NCBI RefSeq assembly: GCF_030817535.1
Contig: NZ_JAUSZL010000002.1
Span: forward strand, 7,192,001 to 7,256,000
DNA: 64,000 nt
Origin: Streptomyces sp. V3I8
GTDB taxonomy: Bacteria; Actinomycetota; Actinomycetes; Streptomycetales; Streptomycetaceae
Direction: 5' to 3'
In this document: positions 1-7,578 of the stretch, piece after piece
Layout: every line of letters begins with the position of its first letter
Position numbering within the stretch: the stretch's first letter is position 1
The notes under the pieces: model-generated
Told to the model about the DNA's origin: nothing
What the model saw: only the letters and a program-made list of their open reading frames with translations
Databases searched by the model: none
Position numbers and translations under genes: made by a program

Positions 1-535
1 GGTCTTCGTAGTCGCCGCTGGCGGTGACGGCATAGAGGTCGGGCTTGAGCCACTCAAGCGTGCCGTGGGGGCTGACGAAGGAACGCCAGCAGGTGGGCTC
101 GGTCTCGATGGTGACGAGTTCGACGCCGGTCGATTGCCTAAGTTCAGTGAGCTGGACGCCGAGTTCGGCGGTTGCCAAGGTATGGGCGATGAAGGCCGGA
201 GAGGGCTCTATGTAGCGGCGACGCTTCTTCTCGCCGCGCACGGTGCGCAGGAGTCGTTCACCAGTCGCCCCGAGCTGCCAGACGATTCCCGACGACCCGC
301 TGCGGACTCCGCCGATACGGCGCATCAGCCGGACGACGAGCCCGTGGGACTCCAGACGTCGAAGGACACGCATCGTGGCACCGGAGGCAGCTCCGATCGA
401 GGCGTGGGCACGCGCGAAGTGGAGACGGCGAATCATGGCGGTGCTGAGAAGTCGATGGGCGCGGACGGATTCCAGGACGGCCATGTCACGGTCGGAGAGC
501 CGTAGCAGGAGGCTGGCGACATCGGTCGGGCTCAT
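1..535 (-). CDS. Replication-relaxation family protein, C-terminus cut by window edge
   Basis: Open reading frame of 178 codons running off the left end; my own translation begins MSPTDVASLLLRLSDRDMAV. The N-terminal part is a winged-helix-like segment (residues about 10-80, with LLSTAMIRRLHF and MRVLRRLESHGLVVRL), then ATGERLLRTVRGEK and a beta-rich part with KPDLYAV. This pattern fits the replication-relaxation family (PF13814) of actinobacterial plasmids and integrative elements, which is thought to act at DNA nicks during plasmid replication or transfer. The ATG at 535 has AGGAG seven bases upstream and overlaps the stop of the preceding small frame by ATGA. It is the last visible gene of the transfer operon, next to the coupling ATPase. 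Family assignment is by pattern only; fairly confident. Confidence 0.7.
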   Translation of the reverse strand, partial: MSPTDVASLLLRLSDRDMAVLESVRAHRLLSTAMIRRLHFARAHASIGAASGATMRVLRRLESHGLVVRLMRRIGGVRSGSSGIVWQLGATGERLLRTVRGEKKRRRYIEPSPAFIAHTLATAELGVQLTELRQSTGVELVTIETEPTCWRSFVSPHGTLEWLKPDLYAVTASGDYED

Positions 536-726
536 ATGGCATCTCCTACCGCGAGGCTGCGGCCGTCGAGCGTGGCTCCGTGACCCCCGAGTAGGGGGTC
601 AGTCCCATCCCGGAGTGTCGGTGGCACCCCTGACGAGCAGCGAAAAGAGCACAATGAGGACGTCGTGAACCAACTGGTGAGGACAGGGGCGAACAGTGGG
701 TCTGTGTGCTTCATAGGTCGTCTCAT
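532..726 (-). CDS. Possible small coupled protein, 64 aa
   Basis: Short frame (MRRPMKHTDPLFAPVLTSWF...) whose ATG overlaps the stop of the coupling ATPase (ATGA at 723-726) and whose own stop overlaps the ATG of the replication-relaxation gene (ATGA at 532-535). Such double coupling is typical of the surrounding operon. I recognise no domain. Against it: third-position G+C is mediocre, and in the alternative frame the same DNA encodes a hydrophobic stretch (LVHDVLIVLFSLLV, stop at 599) with better codon use but no good start. Either frame, or neither, may be real. Confidence 0.33.
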   Translation of the reverse strand: MRRPMKHTDPLFAPVLTSWFTTSSLCSFRCSSGVPPTLRDGTDPLLGGHGATLDGRSLAVGDAI

Positions 727-2930
727 GGCTGCCTCCGTTTCCGTCCGATCCGTTCGGGAGTTGGTGGAGGGGTAGCGGGATCGATGGGGCCAGTAACCGG
801 CTCGTCATCACGTTCGGCTGGCTCCGAGTCCCCGCTGCGAGCAGCAGGTAGCGGGGCGTAGTTAGCCCGAGCCGTCGCGCGGACGCTTTCCGGGTCGGTG
901 GTAACGGGCGTCGGCGGCAGCGTGCGCACCAACGCCCAGCCGGAGGGAAGTCCGTCCGCGACCAGGTTGGCGTAGGCGTGGAAGCGGGGGAGCGAACGGA
1001 AATCCTCGGCATCGAGTGACGGGGCCAACTTGGCCAGGTCGCGAGCGTCTTCGTACTCCGTGGCGAAAGCGATTTTGCTGCGGGCGTTCATGTCAACGGC
1101 GGTGCGCAGCGCAGGCGGAAACTGACTGCGGAATTGGGCGGCCAAAAACCAGCCGACGGATAGTGATCGCGAGACAGCAAGCGCGTCGGCCAGAGAGACA
1201 GGCAGATGGAGGAAGCGGGGAGCTTCGTCTACGTAGATCGTTCCTGGGCGCTGGGCCGCACCGGGCTCGTCGGCTCGTTCCTGAGTGGCTTGCCACAGAT
1301 CGGCGAGTATCAGGCTGCCTAGCAGCGACGCCGTGCCCGGCCCGATGAGTCCTTCGTTGAGCGGCACCAAGACGATCTTGTTGTCCCGGAACATGTCGCG
1401 CAGTCGGAAGCGGCCTGCGGATTGATCCAACATGTGGATGAGGGCAGGTCGGAGGAGGAACTGTCGCAACTTGTTGAGCGGTGGTGCGATCGCGGCGGCT
1501 TGCGCCTGGGGCGACTGAGATTCGTACCATGCCCAGAAGCCGGCCAGGGCCATGTCGTCACTGACTCGTCCGACCCGCGAGCGTCGGAAACGCGGATCAG
1601 TCCACAGCCGCGGGAGGTCAACTAGCGTGGCAGGGTGCTTCGGAGTGCTGGCGCGAGCCAGGGTGCGGAGCGAGGCCGAGAAGATGTCGCTCGTGCGCGG
1701 TCCCCAGCCGTCGCTGAACACGGCCTCGAAAACGGACAGGATGCCGTCGACCACGACGTCGGGGTCGCGGCCGGTGACATCCAGGGGATTAAATCCCACC
1801 GGCGTCTGGTCGTTGGCGTTGAGCTCGACTACGTCAGACCGTCTGTGGTCCGGAATGCGGGCCAAGACGTCGTCAATGAGTTGGCGCTTCGGATCGAGGA
1901 CGGCCACCGGGCGTCCGGCCTGAATGTCGGCCATGATCAGGTGGAGTGCCACGTTTGTCTTGCCGGATCCAGACGGCCCCCACGCGACCGAGTGATACGT
2001 CTGATCCTTAGGGGCGATGCCGAGCCGACGAGCGTCACCTGGAACGGCGCTCTCAGCGAACACCCGTGGGCCGTTATGTACGCCGGACGCGGCCCGAAGT
2101 AGTTTGGGGTGAGCGGGCGGTAGGCCGGGGAAGTCGTCGCCCCCAAGTGGCCAGCCAAGAAGGCCGATCAGTTCTGTCACGCTGAGGTGCAGCGGCCAAC
2201 GCCACGGTGTGCGTACCTCGTCCAGGCGCTTCGCGGACTCGCCGATCAGGTCGATGCGAAGGCTGGGGCTCTGGGCCGTGGCGACAGCACTGAGCAGACT
2301 GGTGATAAACCGTCGCCGCCGGCCCGGATCTGGGCTTGAAGCACCGAGCCTGATAGTGGCCGCGAAGCCCGGTTGACCGGCCCGAGCCTTGAGACGCGAG
2401 CGGGTCTCGGCGTTGGCCGGACGGTCGCCTCGCGTCAGGAGTTGCATGAGCGTCGTCTGCGGATCCGGTGCACTGGTCGGAACAGACTGCGGTGTGCGAC
2501 GTGGGCCGAGAGTCAGCTGTATCACCATGGCTTCGTCGTCTCTGAGCGGCTGAGCGAGCGCTGATAGCAGTGCTCGGCTCGTGCTCTCGGCAACATCGGT
2601 GCGTAGAGGCAGCCCAGTTGGCCGTACGTGGAGCCGTCCCGAAATGTCGGTGGGAGGACGGGACGTTCGTTGGTGAGCGTGCGGCGCGGAGAGGAAGCTG
2701 CCGGGGATGAAGTCATGCAACGCACGACGCACTGCCTGTACGTCCGTGGCGAGGCAGCCAAGCAGGTGGCGGGTGCCATCGTGGTCCGCGCGTACTTCCA
2801 GGGCGACGCGCGGTGCGGTGCGATCGGAAGCCAATCGGGCGAGGAACGCGGCCACCGCGTCTATGTCGAGCGGCCGGGGAAGATGCAGCTCGGAGAAAAC
2901 TAATTCGTGTCGGGTACCCATCCAGCTCAC
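723..2930 (-). CDS. TraG/VirD4-like conjugative coupling ATPase
   Basis: 735-residue P-loop ATPase. Walker A is GPSGSGKTN at about residues 316-324, followed by VAVLDPKRQLIDDVL; Walker B is TIYVDEAPRFL at about 563-573; a TraM-recognition/TraD-type C-terminal domain (SLSVGWFLAAQFRSQFPPAL) precedes a Pro/Arg-rich tail. The first 290 residues are a less conserved N-domain with no clear membrane helices. Such proteins are HerA/FtsK-fold DNA pumps that bring a DNA-protein complex to the mating machinery. The frame begins with GTG at 2930, overlapping the upstream stop (GTGA); an ATG nine bases later (2921) also has GGAAGG at good spacing and may be the true start. It lies in one operon with the small gene upstream and the replication-relaxation gene downstream. 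No relaxase is visible, so the exact type of transfer system is open. Confidence 0.82.
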   Translation of the reverse strand: MSWMGTRHELVFSELHLPRPLDIDAVAAFLARLASDRTAPRVALEVRADHDGTRHLLGCLATDVQAVRRALHDFIPGSFLSAPHAHQRTSRPPTDISGRLHVRPTGLPLRTDVAESTSRALLSALAQPLRDDEAMVIQLTLGPRRTPQSVPTSAPDPQTTLMQLLTRGDRPANAETRSRLKARAGQPGFAATIRLGASSPDPGRRRRFITSLLSAVATAQSPSLRIDLIGESAKRLDEVRTPWRWPLHLSVTELIGLLGWPLGGDDFPGLPPAHPKLLRAASGVHNGPRVFAESAVPGDARRLGIAPKDQTYHSVAWGPSGSGKTNVALHLIMADIQAGRPVAVLDPKRQLIDDVLARIPDHRRSDVVELNANDQTPVGFNPLDVTGRDPDVVVDGILSVFEAVFSDGWGPRTSDIFSASLRTLARASTPKHPATLVDLPRLWTDPRFRRSRVGRVSDDMALAGFWAWYESQSPQAQAAAIAPPLNKLRQFLLRPALIHMLDQSAGRFRLRDMFRDNKIVLVPLNEGLIGPGTASLLGSLILADLWQATQERADEPGAAQRPGTIYVDEAPRFLHLPVSLADALAVSRSLSVGWFLAAQFRSQFPPALRTAVDMNARSKIAFATEYEDARDLAKLAPSLDAEDFRSLPRFHAYANLVADGLPSGWALVRTLPPTPVTTDPESVRATARANYAPLPAARSGDSEPAERDDEPVTGPIDPATPPPTPERIGRKRRQP

Positions 2931-3154
2931 CCCTTCCGTCGCTTATCGTCTGTGGTGGTAGCCTCCGGTCCTGCCTCGCGGTGTTCCTGCTCGGCCATGG
3001 CGTCGCGTTCGGCCTCTGCCATAGCAAGGCTGATAAGCGCCTTGCTGATTTTTTGGATATCCGGTGGATCGCGGCGGACGCCGCGTACGGTCAGCCGACG
3101 CTCCTCCTGTCGGGTGCGCCTCGTCCTGTTGTTCCTTTTCTTCCTTGAAGCCAT
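2927..3154 (-). CDS. Small basic/charged hypothetical protein, 75 aa
   Basis: First gene of the coupling-ATPase operon. It has a near-ideal ribosome site (AAGGAGGTGATTA directly before the ATG at 3154) and its stop overlaps the GTG of the ATPase. The N-terminus is very basic (MASRKKRNNRTRRTRQEERR), the rest is an amphipathic, acidic helix region (KISKALISLAMAEAERDAMAEQ). No family recognised. A small DNA- or ATPase-binding accessory protein is possible, but this is inference from charge and position only. Confidence 0.6.
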   Translation of the reverse strand: MASRKKRNNRTRRTRQEERRLTVRGVRRDPPDIQKISKALISLAMAEAERDAMAEQEHREAGPEATTTDDKRRKG

Positions 3155-3183
3155 TAATCACCTCCTTCCTGTTACTGCGCAGA

Positions 3184-3245
3184 GTGCTGACGCAAATCAG
3201 CACCTCGCCTTATTCGTTTATCGCTGATTTCTGTCAGCGCGTCAA
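3184..3245 (-). promoter_or_regulatory. Repressor-controlled promoter of the transfer operon, two palindromic operators
   Basis: Read on the minus strand: -35 TTGACG (3245-3240), 17-base spacer, -10 GATAAA (3222-3217). The spacer is filled by a palindrome, CGCTGA-N6-TCAGCG (3222-3239). A second palindrome, GTGCTGACGCAAATCAGCAC (3184-3203), lies just past the expected start site. Centres are 37 bases apart. The layout is that of a repressed promoter for the operon starting at 3154. A one-mismatch copy of the second palindrome precedes the ribbon-helix-helix gene at 10141, which makes that protein the first candidate repressor. Confidence 0.6.
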
Positions 3246-3259
3246 TAATTTTGGTGCAT

Positions 3260-3288
3260 TTCACAACACCTGCCTGGGGTGCTGTGAA
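3260..3288 (-). terminator. Hairpin terminator after the small membrane gene
   Basis: Eleven-base arms TTCACAACACC (3260-3270) and GGTGCTGTGAA (3278-3288) around a 7-base loop. The single mismatch becomes a G-U pair in minus-strand RNA, so the structure is best for minus transcription. It begins a few bases past the stop of the small membrane gene. There is no T-run. Confidence 0.5.
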
Positions 3289-3291
3289 GTG

Positions 3292-3513
3292 CTACCATCG
3301 CGACCGAAGCCATCGCACCACTGTCACCGTGATCGATGCGGTTGCTGCTAGCGCAGCGCCCCCAAGGAGCCACGGCACTATTGGCCGCAGGAAAACGACG
3401 GCGAGGTTAAGTGCGATGACCGTGCCAAGGATCAGCAGACTGATGCGAAATGCCCATTCGGCCGAGTTTCGCAGTGGATTGCTCTTGTCTTCGCCCATGG
3501 CGGATTTCCTCAC
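3292..3513 (-). CDS. Small two-helix membrane protein
   Basis: 73 residues with two clear hydrophobic helices (FRISLLILGTVIALNLAVVF and VPWLLGGAALAATASITVTVV) and a short basic tail (RWLRSRW). The GTG at 3513 overlaps the stop of the methyltransferase gene (GTGA). An internal ATG at 3498 (MGEDKSN) with GAGG upstream is an alternative start. No family recognised. Small two-helix proteins of this kind are common beside transfer genes of Streptomyces elements, but I cannot assign a role. Confidence 0.6.
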   Translation of the reverse strand: MRKSAMGEDKSNPLRNSAEWAFRISLLILGTVIALNLAVVFLRPIVPWLLGGAALAATASITVTVVRWLRSRW

Positions 3514-4100
3514 CTTCTGTTGAGACGGTCACTTGGCACTGGGTAGCCAGGCACGATGATGTCGGCGTCGATTTCGTTTCCCCAGACGTACCAGGGGCGG
3601 TTGCTCGGCGGACGACGCCGAGCGAACAGCTCTAGATATGGCCCAGGTGAGATGCGCTCGATGAGGGCATACTGTTCCTCGGGTTTTCGGGAGTGTTCCT
3701 GTACCGGGCCGGCGATCCATGTCGGCTGCGACCGGAAGTTCACCGGCGCTTTGCCGCGCGTGGCGAAGAGAAGGTGCTCCGTCGAGTTCCGCAGGTAGAC
3801 GCCAAGCCCCAGTCTGAACTTGATCCAGGTGAGCGGTGATCGGACGGTAAAGCCCCACGATTCGGCCACGTTGTAGCCTTCCCATAGCGTGGCGTTGGTG
3901 ACCCACAGCCAGAGATGGGCGTTGTCTTCTGCCATTTCTCCCACAGGCATGGCCTTGATCTTTTCGAGGCTCATGAGCGGGTAGTGCATCTCCGCGCCGC
4001 GCCGCCCTTTTTGCAGGATATCCCACGGTGGGTCAGCCAAGATGGTGCGGAACTTGGCCGGAACGGCGTCTGATAGGACGGAGCTCTGATGGTGTGTCAT
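3510..4100 (-). CDS. MT-A70 family adenine methyltransferase
   Basis: 196-residue S-adenosylmethionine-dependent methyltransferase. The catalytic DPPW motif is at residues 23-26 (TILADPPWD), followed by MPVGEMAEDNAHLWLWVTNA, FRLGLGVYLRNSTEHLLFATRG and HSRKPEEQYALIERISPG, all characteristic of the MT-A70 (PF05063) fold used for N6-adenine methylation of DNA or RNA. AAGGAG precedes the ATG at good spacing. It is coupled to the downstream small membrane gene. Phage and plasmid MT-A70 enzymes usually act alone to modify element DNA against host restriction; no restriction enzyme is nearby, so protection or epigenetic control is the likely role (inference). Confidence 0.88.
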   Translation of the reverse strand: MTHHQSSVLSDAVPAKFRTILADPPWDILQKGRRGAEMHYPLMSLEKIKAMPVGEMAEDNAHLWLWVTNATLWEGYNVAESWGFTVRSPLTWIKFRLGLGVYLRNSTEHLLFATRGKAPVNFRSQPTWIAGPVQEHSRKPEEQYALIERISPGPYLELFARRRPPSNRPWYVWGNEIDADIIVPGYPVPSDRLNRR

Positions 4101-4193
4101 AGTCGATTCTCCTTTCTGACCCCGGAAGGCGGGGAGGCCTGCATCGGGATGTGTTTCTAGTTATGAAGCCTGGGCGGAGGTACGGAAACCGTC

Positions 4194-4231
4194 GGATCGG
4201 TCGAAGGATCGCCCGACTATTCGACCGATCC
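4194..4231 (-). terminator. Hairpin after the VWA operon
   Basis: Perfect 12-base arms GGATCGGTCGAA (4194-4205) and TTCGACCGATCC (4220-4231) with a 14-base loop, about 90 bases past the stop of the VWA gene and before the methyltransferase gene. It probably separates the two transcription units. The rest of the 219-base gap shows no convincing gene. Confidence 0.5.
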
Positions 4232-4319
4232 GAGCAGCGTGAACCTCTGATACCAGCGGGCGTCAATCTCGTCTTGTTGCCAGCCGGACGACGTTGCGGA
4301 ATTGTCAACGGACGAGTTG

Positions 4320-5027
4320 CTAGGTCTCGGTGGCGACGTGGCTGCCAGGGCGGTGTGCGACCAAGCTGGCAAACAGCGCCCGAGCCACAGCCCCAGGCCG
4401 GGAATCCAACTGGATGCAGGTTGTGGTGATGTGTTTGTCCAGTCCGCCCGCAGTCGAGCGGGCGCCGAGGACAACTGCGTGCACCTGGCCGGGGAAGGCA
4501 GAGAGGTCCGACAGGACCTGAGTCGGATCGGGATCCAGCAGCGCAAAGTCAGAGAGGACGACCAGCGTGACTGCGTGGTCGGGGTGCGACTCGGCAACAT
4601 CGTTGGCACGTCGCAGGCTTGGGCCGAGCTCGCTGGAGCCAGCTCCGTCAGCGGGCACCCGCAGTCCAGGCCGCAGGCGCGCGAGGCTGCGTCGAGTGAT
4701 CGGAAGCGGGCCGACCTCGCCGCTCGACGGTGTGTCGAAGTGCAGCACCATGGCCAGCTCATGCCGTGAACCTTTGATAGCCACCACTGAGAAGGCGTGT
4801 GCGACTTCGGCGAAGCGGTTGGACAGCGGATCCGTCCCGGCAGGGCTTACGACCGAACCTGAGTTGTCGAAGACGGTGATCAGGAGTGTCGGCGCTTTGG
4901 CCGGGCGTCCGGGATGGCCGAGCTGGTAGTCACGGTGCCCGCGGCGGGCCGGCCTGCGGGGCGTCGGGGAACCGAGCGGGTGGCTCGGCAGAAGGGCGCT
5001 ACGGATGATGAGGGGTTGGTACCTCAC
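4320..5027 (-). CDS. Cytoplasmic von Willebrand factor A (VWA) domain protein
   Basis: 235 residues. After a basic Pro-rich N-terminus (1-45) comes a VWA domain with the metal-ion site motif DNSGS (D54, S56, S58), the second metal-site stretch GAGSSELGPSLRRA and the third motif LVVLSDF. There is no signal peptide or membrane helix. VWA domains bind partners through a divalent metal. The GTG start at 5027 overlaps the stop of the membrane protein (GTGA), so the two are made together. With the VWA-like lipoprotein upstream it forms a three-gene unit; the function is unknown to me. Frames extending further upstream are antisense noise inside the membrane gene. Confidence 0.75.
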   Translation of the reverse strand: MRYQPLIIRSALLPSHPLGSPTPRRPARRGHRDYQLGHPGRPAKAPTLLITVFDNSGSVVSPAGTDPLSNRFAEVAHAFSVVAIKGSRHELAMVLHFDTPSSGEVGPLPITRRSLARLRPGLRVPADGAGSSELGPSLRRANDVAESHPDHAVTLVVLSDFALLDPDPTQVLSDLSAFPGQVHAVVLGARSTAGGLDKHITTTCIQLDSRPGAVARALFASLVAHRPGSHVATET

Positions 5028-6115
5028 GATGCCCCACCTCCCCGGCGAACGCGCCTTCCGATGACGCCGCCTTGATCTCCGGACGGAAAGCCATGGCCGA
5101 GGACTTGGGGATTGTTCCGCTGCACGCGCCAGGAGAGCGCCTCGACCCGTTTCGCGGCGGTCAGGCCTCGCAGCCGGTACTCCTCGTGTAGGGAGCGGGC
5201 GGTTTCCTCGGCCTTTGCCCGCGACGAGAAGGTGGATGAGGTGACGAGCTTGAGATAGCGCCTCTCTGCCAGGCGGGCGCGCTTGGCCATGGCGGCAAGC
5301 AGGTCTGCGACTTCGTCGGCCGCCGAATAGCCGAGCAACCCCGACCCGATAGCCGTCGCTGCCGCCAGCAAGCCGAACGTCAGCCCCGACGCACTGCCCT
5401 CGACGCTCGCCCGCAGGGTGAAGACGCCGATCGAGAGTAAGGCGACCACCAGGAGGGAGAGGAAGCCGACGAGCATGACCAGTCGCGTTCCGCGATCCGT
5501 GGCTGCGAACAAGCGCTGATAACCCCGCTCGTCGTCGGTCAACGAATCGACGTCGCGCTGCCGGGCCTGTGCCATACGAATGTGTCTGAGCTCGCCACCG
5601 ACGAGTCCGGCGCAGGCTGCTGCCAAACCGGAAGCGAATGCTTGGCCAAAGGCGACGGCCGGGATGTCGCCGTTGCTGATGGCCGCCGACCAGACGCCTG
5701 CGGTATCTCCGAACCACAACACCGGCCAGCACACCCAGTAGCGTAGTTTGGCCCAGGGCTCGCGCCGGATATAGGGAGTGAGTACCGACGCCGCGTGCTG
5801 GTAGTCGGCGTGGGCTTGGGACACTTCGGTCTCCTGCTGACGTATCAGGAACTCCAGCCCGCCGGCCCCGCGGTCGAGTGCTCGCGCACGGACTTGGGAT
5901 GACCGTGCTGCAGCCATCCCCTCAGCGGGCCAGATCAGCTCTTGTTCATCAGCAAACGCGCTGTACTCCTGCTCGGCGTACGTCACGCCGATGCCCTGCG
6001 GCCGAGGGTGTCCACTGACCTCGTCGAGCCGGGGCAGTGATACTGCGTCGGCTTCGTCCGTCCAAGCGTCCGCCGGTGCTCCCCGCCGAGACATCTTTCG
6101 CCGCATGACCTTCAT
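5024..6115 (-). CDS. Multi-pass membrane protein of the VWA cassette
   Basis: 363 residues, no recognised family. N-terminal soluble part about 140 residues with a helical segment (LEFLIRQQETEVSQAHADYQ), then four hydrophobic segments (around LRYWVCWPVLWFGDTAGVW, AFASGLAAACAGLVGG, LVMLVGFLSLLVVALLSIGV and GLTFGLLAAATAIGSGLLG), then a charged C-terminal region rich in Arg and Ala (MAKRARLAERRYLKLV). The start at 6115 is chosen because its ATG overlaps the stop of the lipoprotein gene (ATGA); a longer frame would overlap by 40 bases. Placed between an outer-surface VWA lipoprotein and a cytoplasmic VWA protein, it could link the two sides of the membrane (inference). Confidence 0.65.
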   Translation of the reverse strand: MKVMRRKMSRRGAPADAWTDEADAVSLPRLDEVSGHPRPQGIGVTYAEQEYSAFADEQELIWPAEGMAAARSSQVRARALDRGAGGLEFLIRQQETEVSQAHADYQHAASVLTPYIRREPWAKLRYWVCWPVLWFGDTAGVWSAAISNGDIPAVAFGQAFASGLAAACAGLVGGELRHIRMAQARQRDVDSLTDDERGYQRLFAATDRGTRLVMLVGFLSLLVVALLSIGVFTLRASVEGSASGLTFGLLAAATAIGSGLLGYSAADEVADLLAAMAKRARLAERRYLKLVTSSTFSSRAKAEETARSLHEEYRLRGLTAAKRVEALSWRVQRNNPQVLGHGFPSGDQGGVIGRRVRRGGGAS

Positions 6116-6954
6116 CGTCCCGCCGACGTGTAGCCGGTGACCGAGACGCACGTTTTGGCCCCGGCTCGGTGACAGAGCGCGTCGTAGTAGGCGACCAGGC
6201 CCTCGACCACGGCCGAGCGAGGCGCTTCGCCTGCTATCCGGCCCAGCCCCGCGACCGTGACGAGGGCACCAGGAAGCTCCGGCACGGTGGTCTTGTTTAC
6301 GAGGTCGGTGATCTCCTGCTTACTCAGATCACGCTTGTCCAGCCTGATACCGACGTTCTGAAACCCGTCGGTGAGTACCGAGAGGTGCAGACGGAAATCG
6401 CCGCCAACCTGGTTGATCCATTCGCTCGCCAACCGGTACTGCGCGGTGATGTCGCTCCCGCCGCTCGACAACTCGGCCACCGCAGGGCCGTACTTCTTGC
6501 GGATCTTGCTCATGACGTCATCGACGGCGCGGGGCACGCGGCGGAGGCGGGCGTTGTCGGTCGCGCCGTGGAGCGGGAGCATGTCATCAAACAGCGTCGT
6601 GGTCGCGGCGCTTGATGCGGCAAACACACTCACCCGCAGGCGACCGGAACAGATAGCGGTGGTACGGACGATCTCCTCGATCGCGGCCATCCGTTCCTCC
6701 GTGATCGCCGCCGACGCACTCGACCCCGTGCCGTCGATCTGGACGTCCGAGGCGGGCGGTGCGGAAGCGTCGCATGACGTGAGGATCTGTTTGTCTCGTC
6801 CCAGCTCCCCGTGCGCGGGCGAGCTGACGGAGCAGGCAGATACGACTGTCGCCGCCGAGAGGGCGAGGCCGACGATGAGAAGCCTCCGGCGATGGCGACG
6901 CGATGTTGGTGTGAGGACGACGGCGGGGATCTTGCTACTTGCGATCTTGGGCAT
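6112..6954 (-). CDS. Lipoprotein with VWA-like fold
   Basis: 280 residues. Basic n-region (RRHRRR), hydrophobic helix, then lipobox VSAC with the lipidated Cys at residue 41, so it should be anchored outside the membrane. The mature part has IDGTGSS (D74, T76, S78), a variant of the VWA metal motif DxSxS, and VLTDGFQN (D196), like the third VWA motif. The start at 6954 has GAGGAG at six bases; the ATG thirty bases earlier has no ribosome site. First of three genes coupled by ATGA and GTGA overlaps. Family membership is a pattern call from two motifs. Confidence 0.68.
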   Translation of the reverse strand: MPKIASSKIPAVVLTPTSRRHRRRLLIVGLALSAATVVSACSVSSPAHGELGRDKQILTSCDASAPPASDVQIDGTGSSASAAITEERMAAIEEIVRTTAICSGRLRVSVFAASSAATTTLFDDMLPLHGATDNARLRRVPRAVDDVMSKIRKKYGPAVAELSSGGSDITAQYRLASEWINQVGGDFRLHLSVLTDGFQNVGIRLDKRDLSKQEITDLVNKTTVPELPGALVTVAGLGRIAGEAPRSAVVEGLVAYYDALCHRAGAKTCVSVTGYTSAGR

Positions 6955-7020
6955 AGAGGACTCCTCTTTGATGTTGGTGGTCATCCGGGCGCACGACGTG
7001 CGCCCGGATGGTGACTAGAT

Positions 7021-7236
7021 CTACTTAGCGTTTTGAAAGCGCTCTGCCTTGTGTTGCCGCTTCTGTTCCAGACGGCGACGACGCTGTTCCTTGCCTCCTG
7101 CTGCAGCCGGCCCTGTAGTGACATCCATGGCCGTACGCGTGAGGCTCTTTTCGAGCCGGGTCATCGCTGCTATCTGCTGTTCAACGCCAGATTGCTCGGC
7201 GGCGTGGACTAGCGAGGTGTATCGATTTCGGGGCAT
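7021..7236 (-). CDS. Small basic hypothetical protein, 71 aa
   Basis: MPRNRYTSLVHAAEQSGVEQ..., with a strongly basic helical C-terminus (KEQRRRRLEQKRQHKAERF). AGAGGAG precedes the ATG at good spacing. It lies 66 bases upstream of the VWA lipoprotein start and may be the first gene of that operon. No domain recognised; nucleic-acid binding is possible from charge alone. Confidence 0.5.
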   Translation of the reverse strand: MPRNRYTSLVHAAEQSGVEQQIAAMTRLEKSLTRTAMDVTTGPAAAGGKEQRRRRLEQKRQHKAERFQNAK

Positions 7237-7306
7237 GGCAAAACTCCTCTCGACGCTGACGACGGAGAAATGAGAACCCGGTGTTGGAGACGCGATAGAG
7301 GGAGAG

Positions 7307-7350
7307 CAGAGGACAAGGCAAGGACTTACTAGCGCTTGCCTTGTCCTCTG
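7307..7350 (-). terminator. Perfect 16-bp hairpin
   Basis: Arms CAGAGGACAAGGCAAG (7307-7322) and CTTGCCTTGTCCTCTG (7335-7350), loop of 12 bases. It follows the stop of the 36-residue membrane peptide gene and lies 70 bases before the next start. No T-run, as is common in Streptomyces. It either ends the small gene or attenuates reading into the VWA cassette. Confidence 0.6.
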
Positions 7351-7362
7351 GTCACCGTTGCT

Positions 7363-7473
7363 CTAATCGTTCTTGTCGAGGTTCATGACCGATCGCCCGT
7401 CGCGGACGAACTGCCTCATTCGCCCCGCGTAGTACGCGCATACGATGAGGCCGATCAGTATCAGGATCAACAC
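7363..7473 (-). CDS. 36-residue single-helix membrane peptide
   Basis: Found by reading the minus strand; it is easily missed because of its length. GTG at 7473 is preceded by AGAGGAG at eight bases. The product is MLILILIGLIVCAYYAGRMR followed by QFVRDGRSVMNLDKND: one membrane helix with a basic then acidic cytoplasmic tail. A perfect hairpin follows the stop. The good ribosome site, the clean membrane topology and the terminator support a real gene. Function unknown. Confidence 0.5.
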   Translation of the reverse strand: MLILILIGLIVCAYYAGRMRQFVRDGRSVMNLDKND

Positions 7474-7578
7474 AGACGTCTCCTCTTTTGAGTTATCAAG
7501 GGGGCGTGCACCAGCTTCGCCAGTGAGGCGGTTCTAGGTGGGCACGAAAAAACCAAACCACGAGATCCGGGAATCACG

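Noticed and set aside
65..668. Plus-strand frames at the left end
   Set aside because: They are antisense to the replication-relaxation gene, which gives a clear family match on the minus strand with a proper ribosome site.
4217..4319. Short frame after the VWA gene ending GWQQDEIDARWYQRFTLLGS
   Set aside because: It looks protein-like but has no start codon with a ribosome site, and its stop lies in a hairpin loop.
5028..5732. Longer version of the VWA protein starting near 5732
   Set aside because: The extra part lies inside the membrane-protein gene in a wrong frame; the GTG at 5027 is coupled to its stop.
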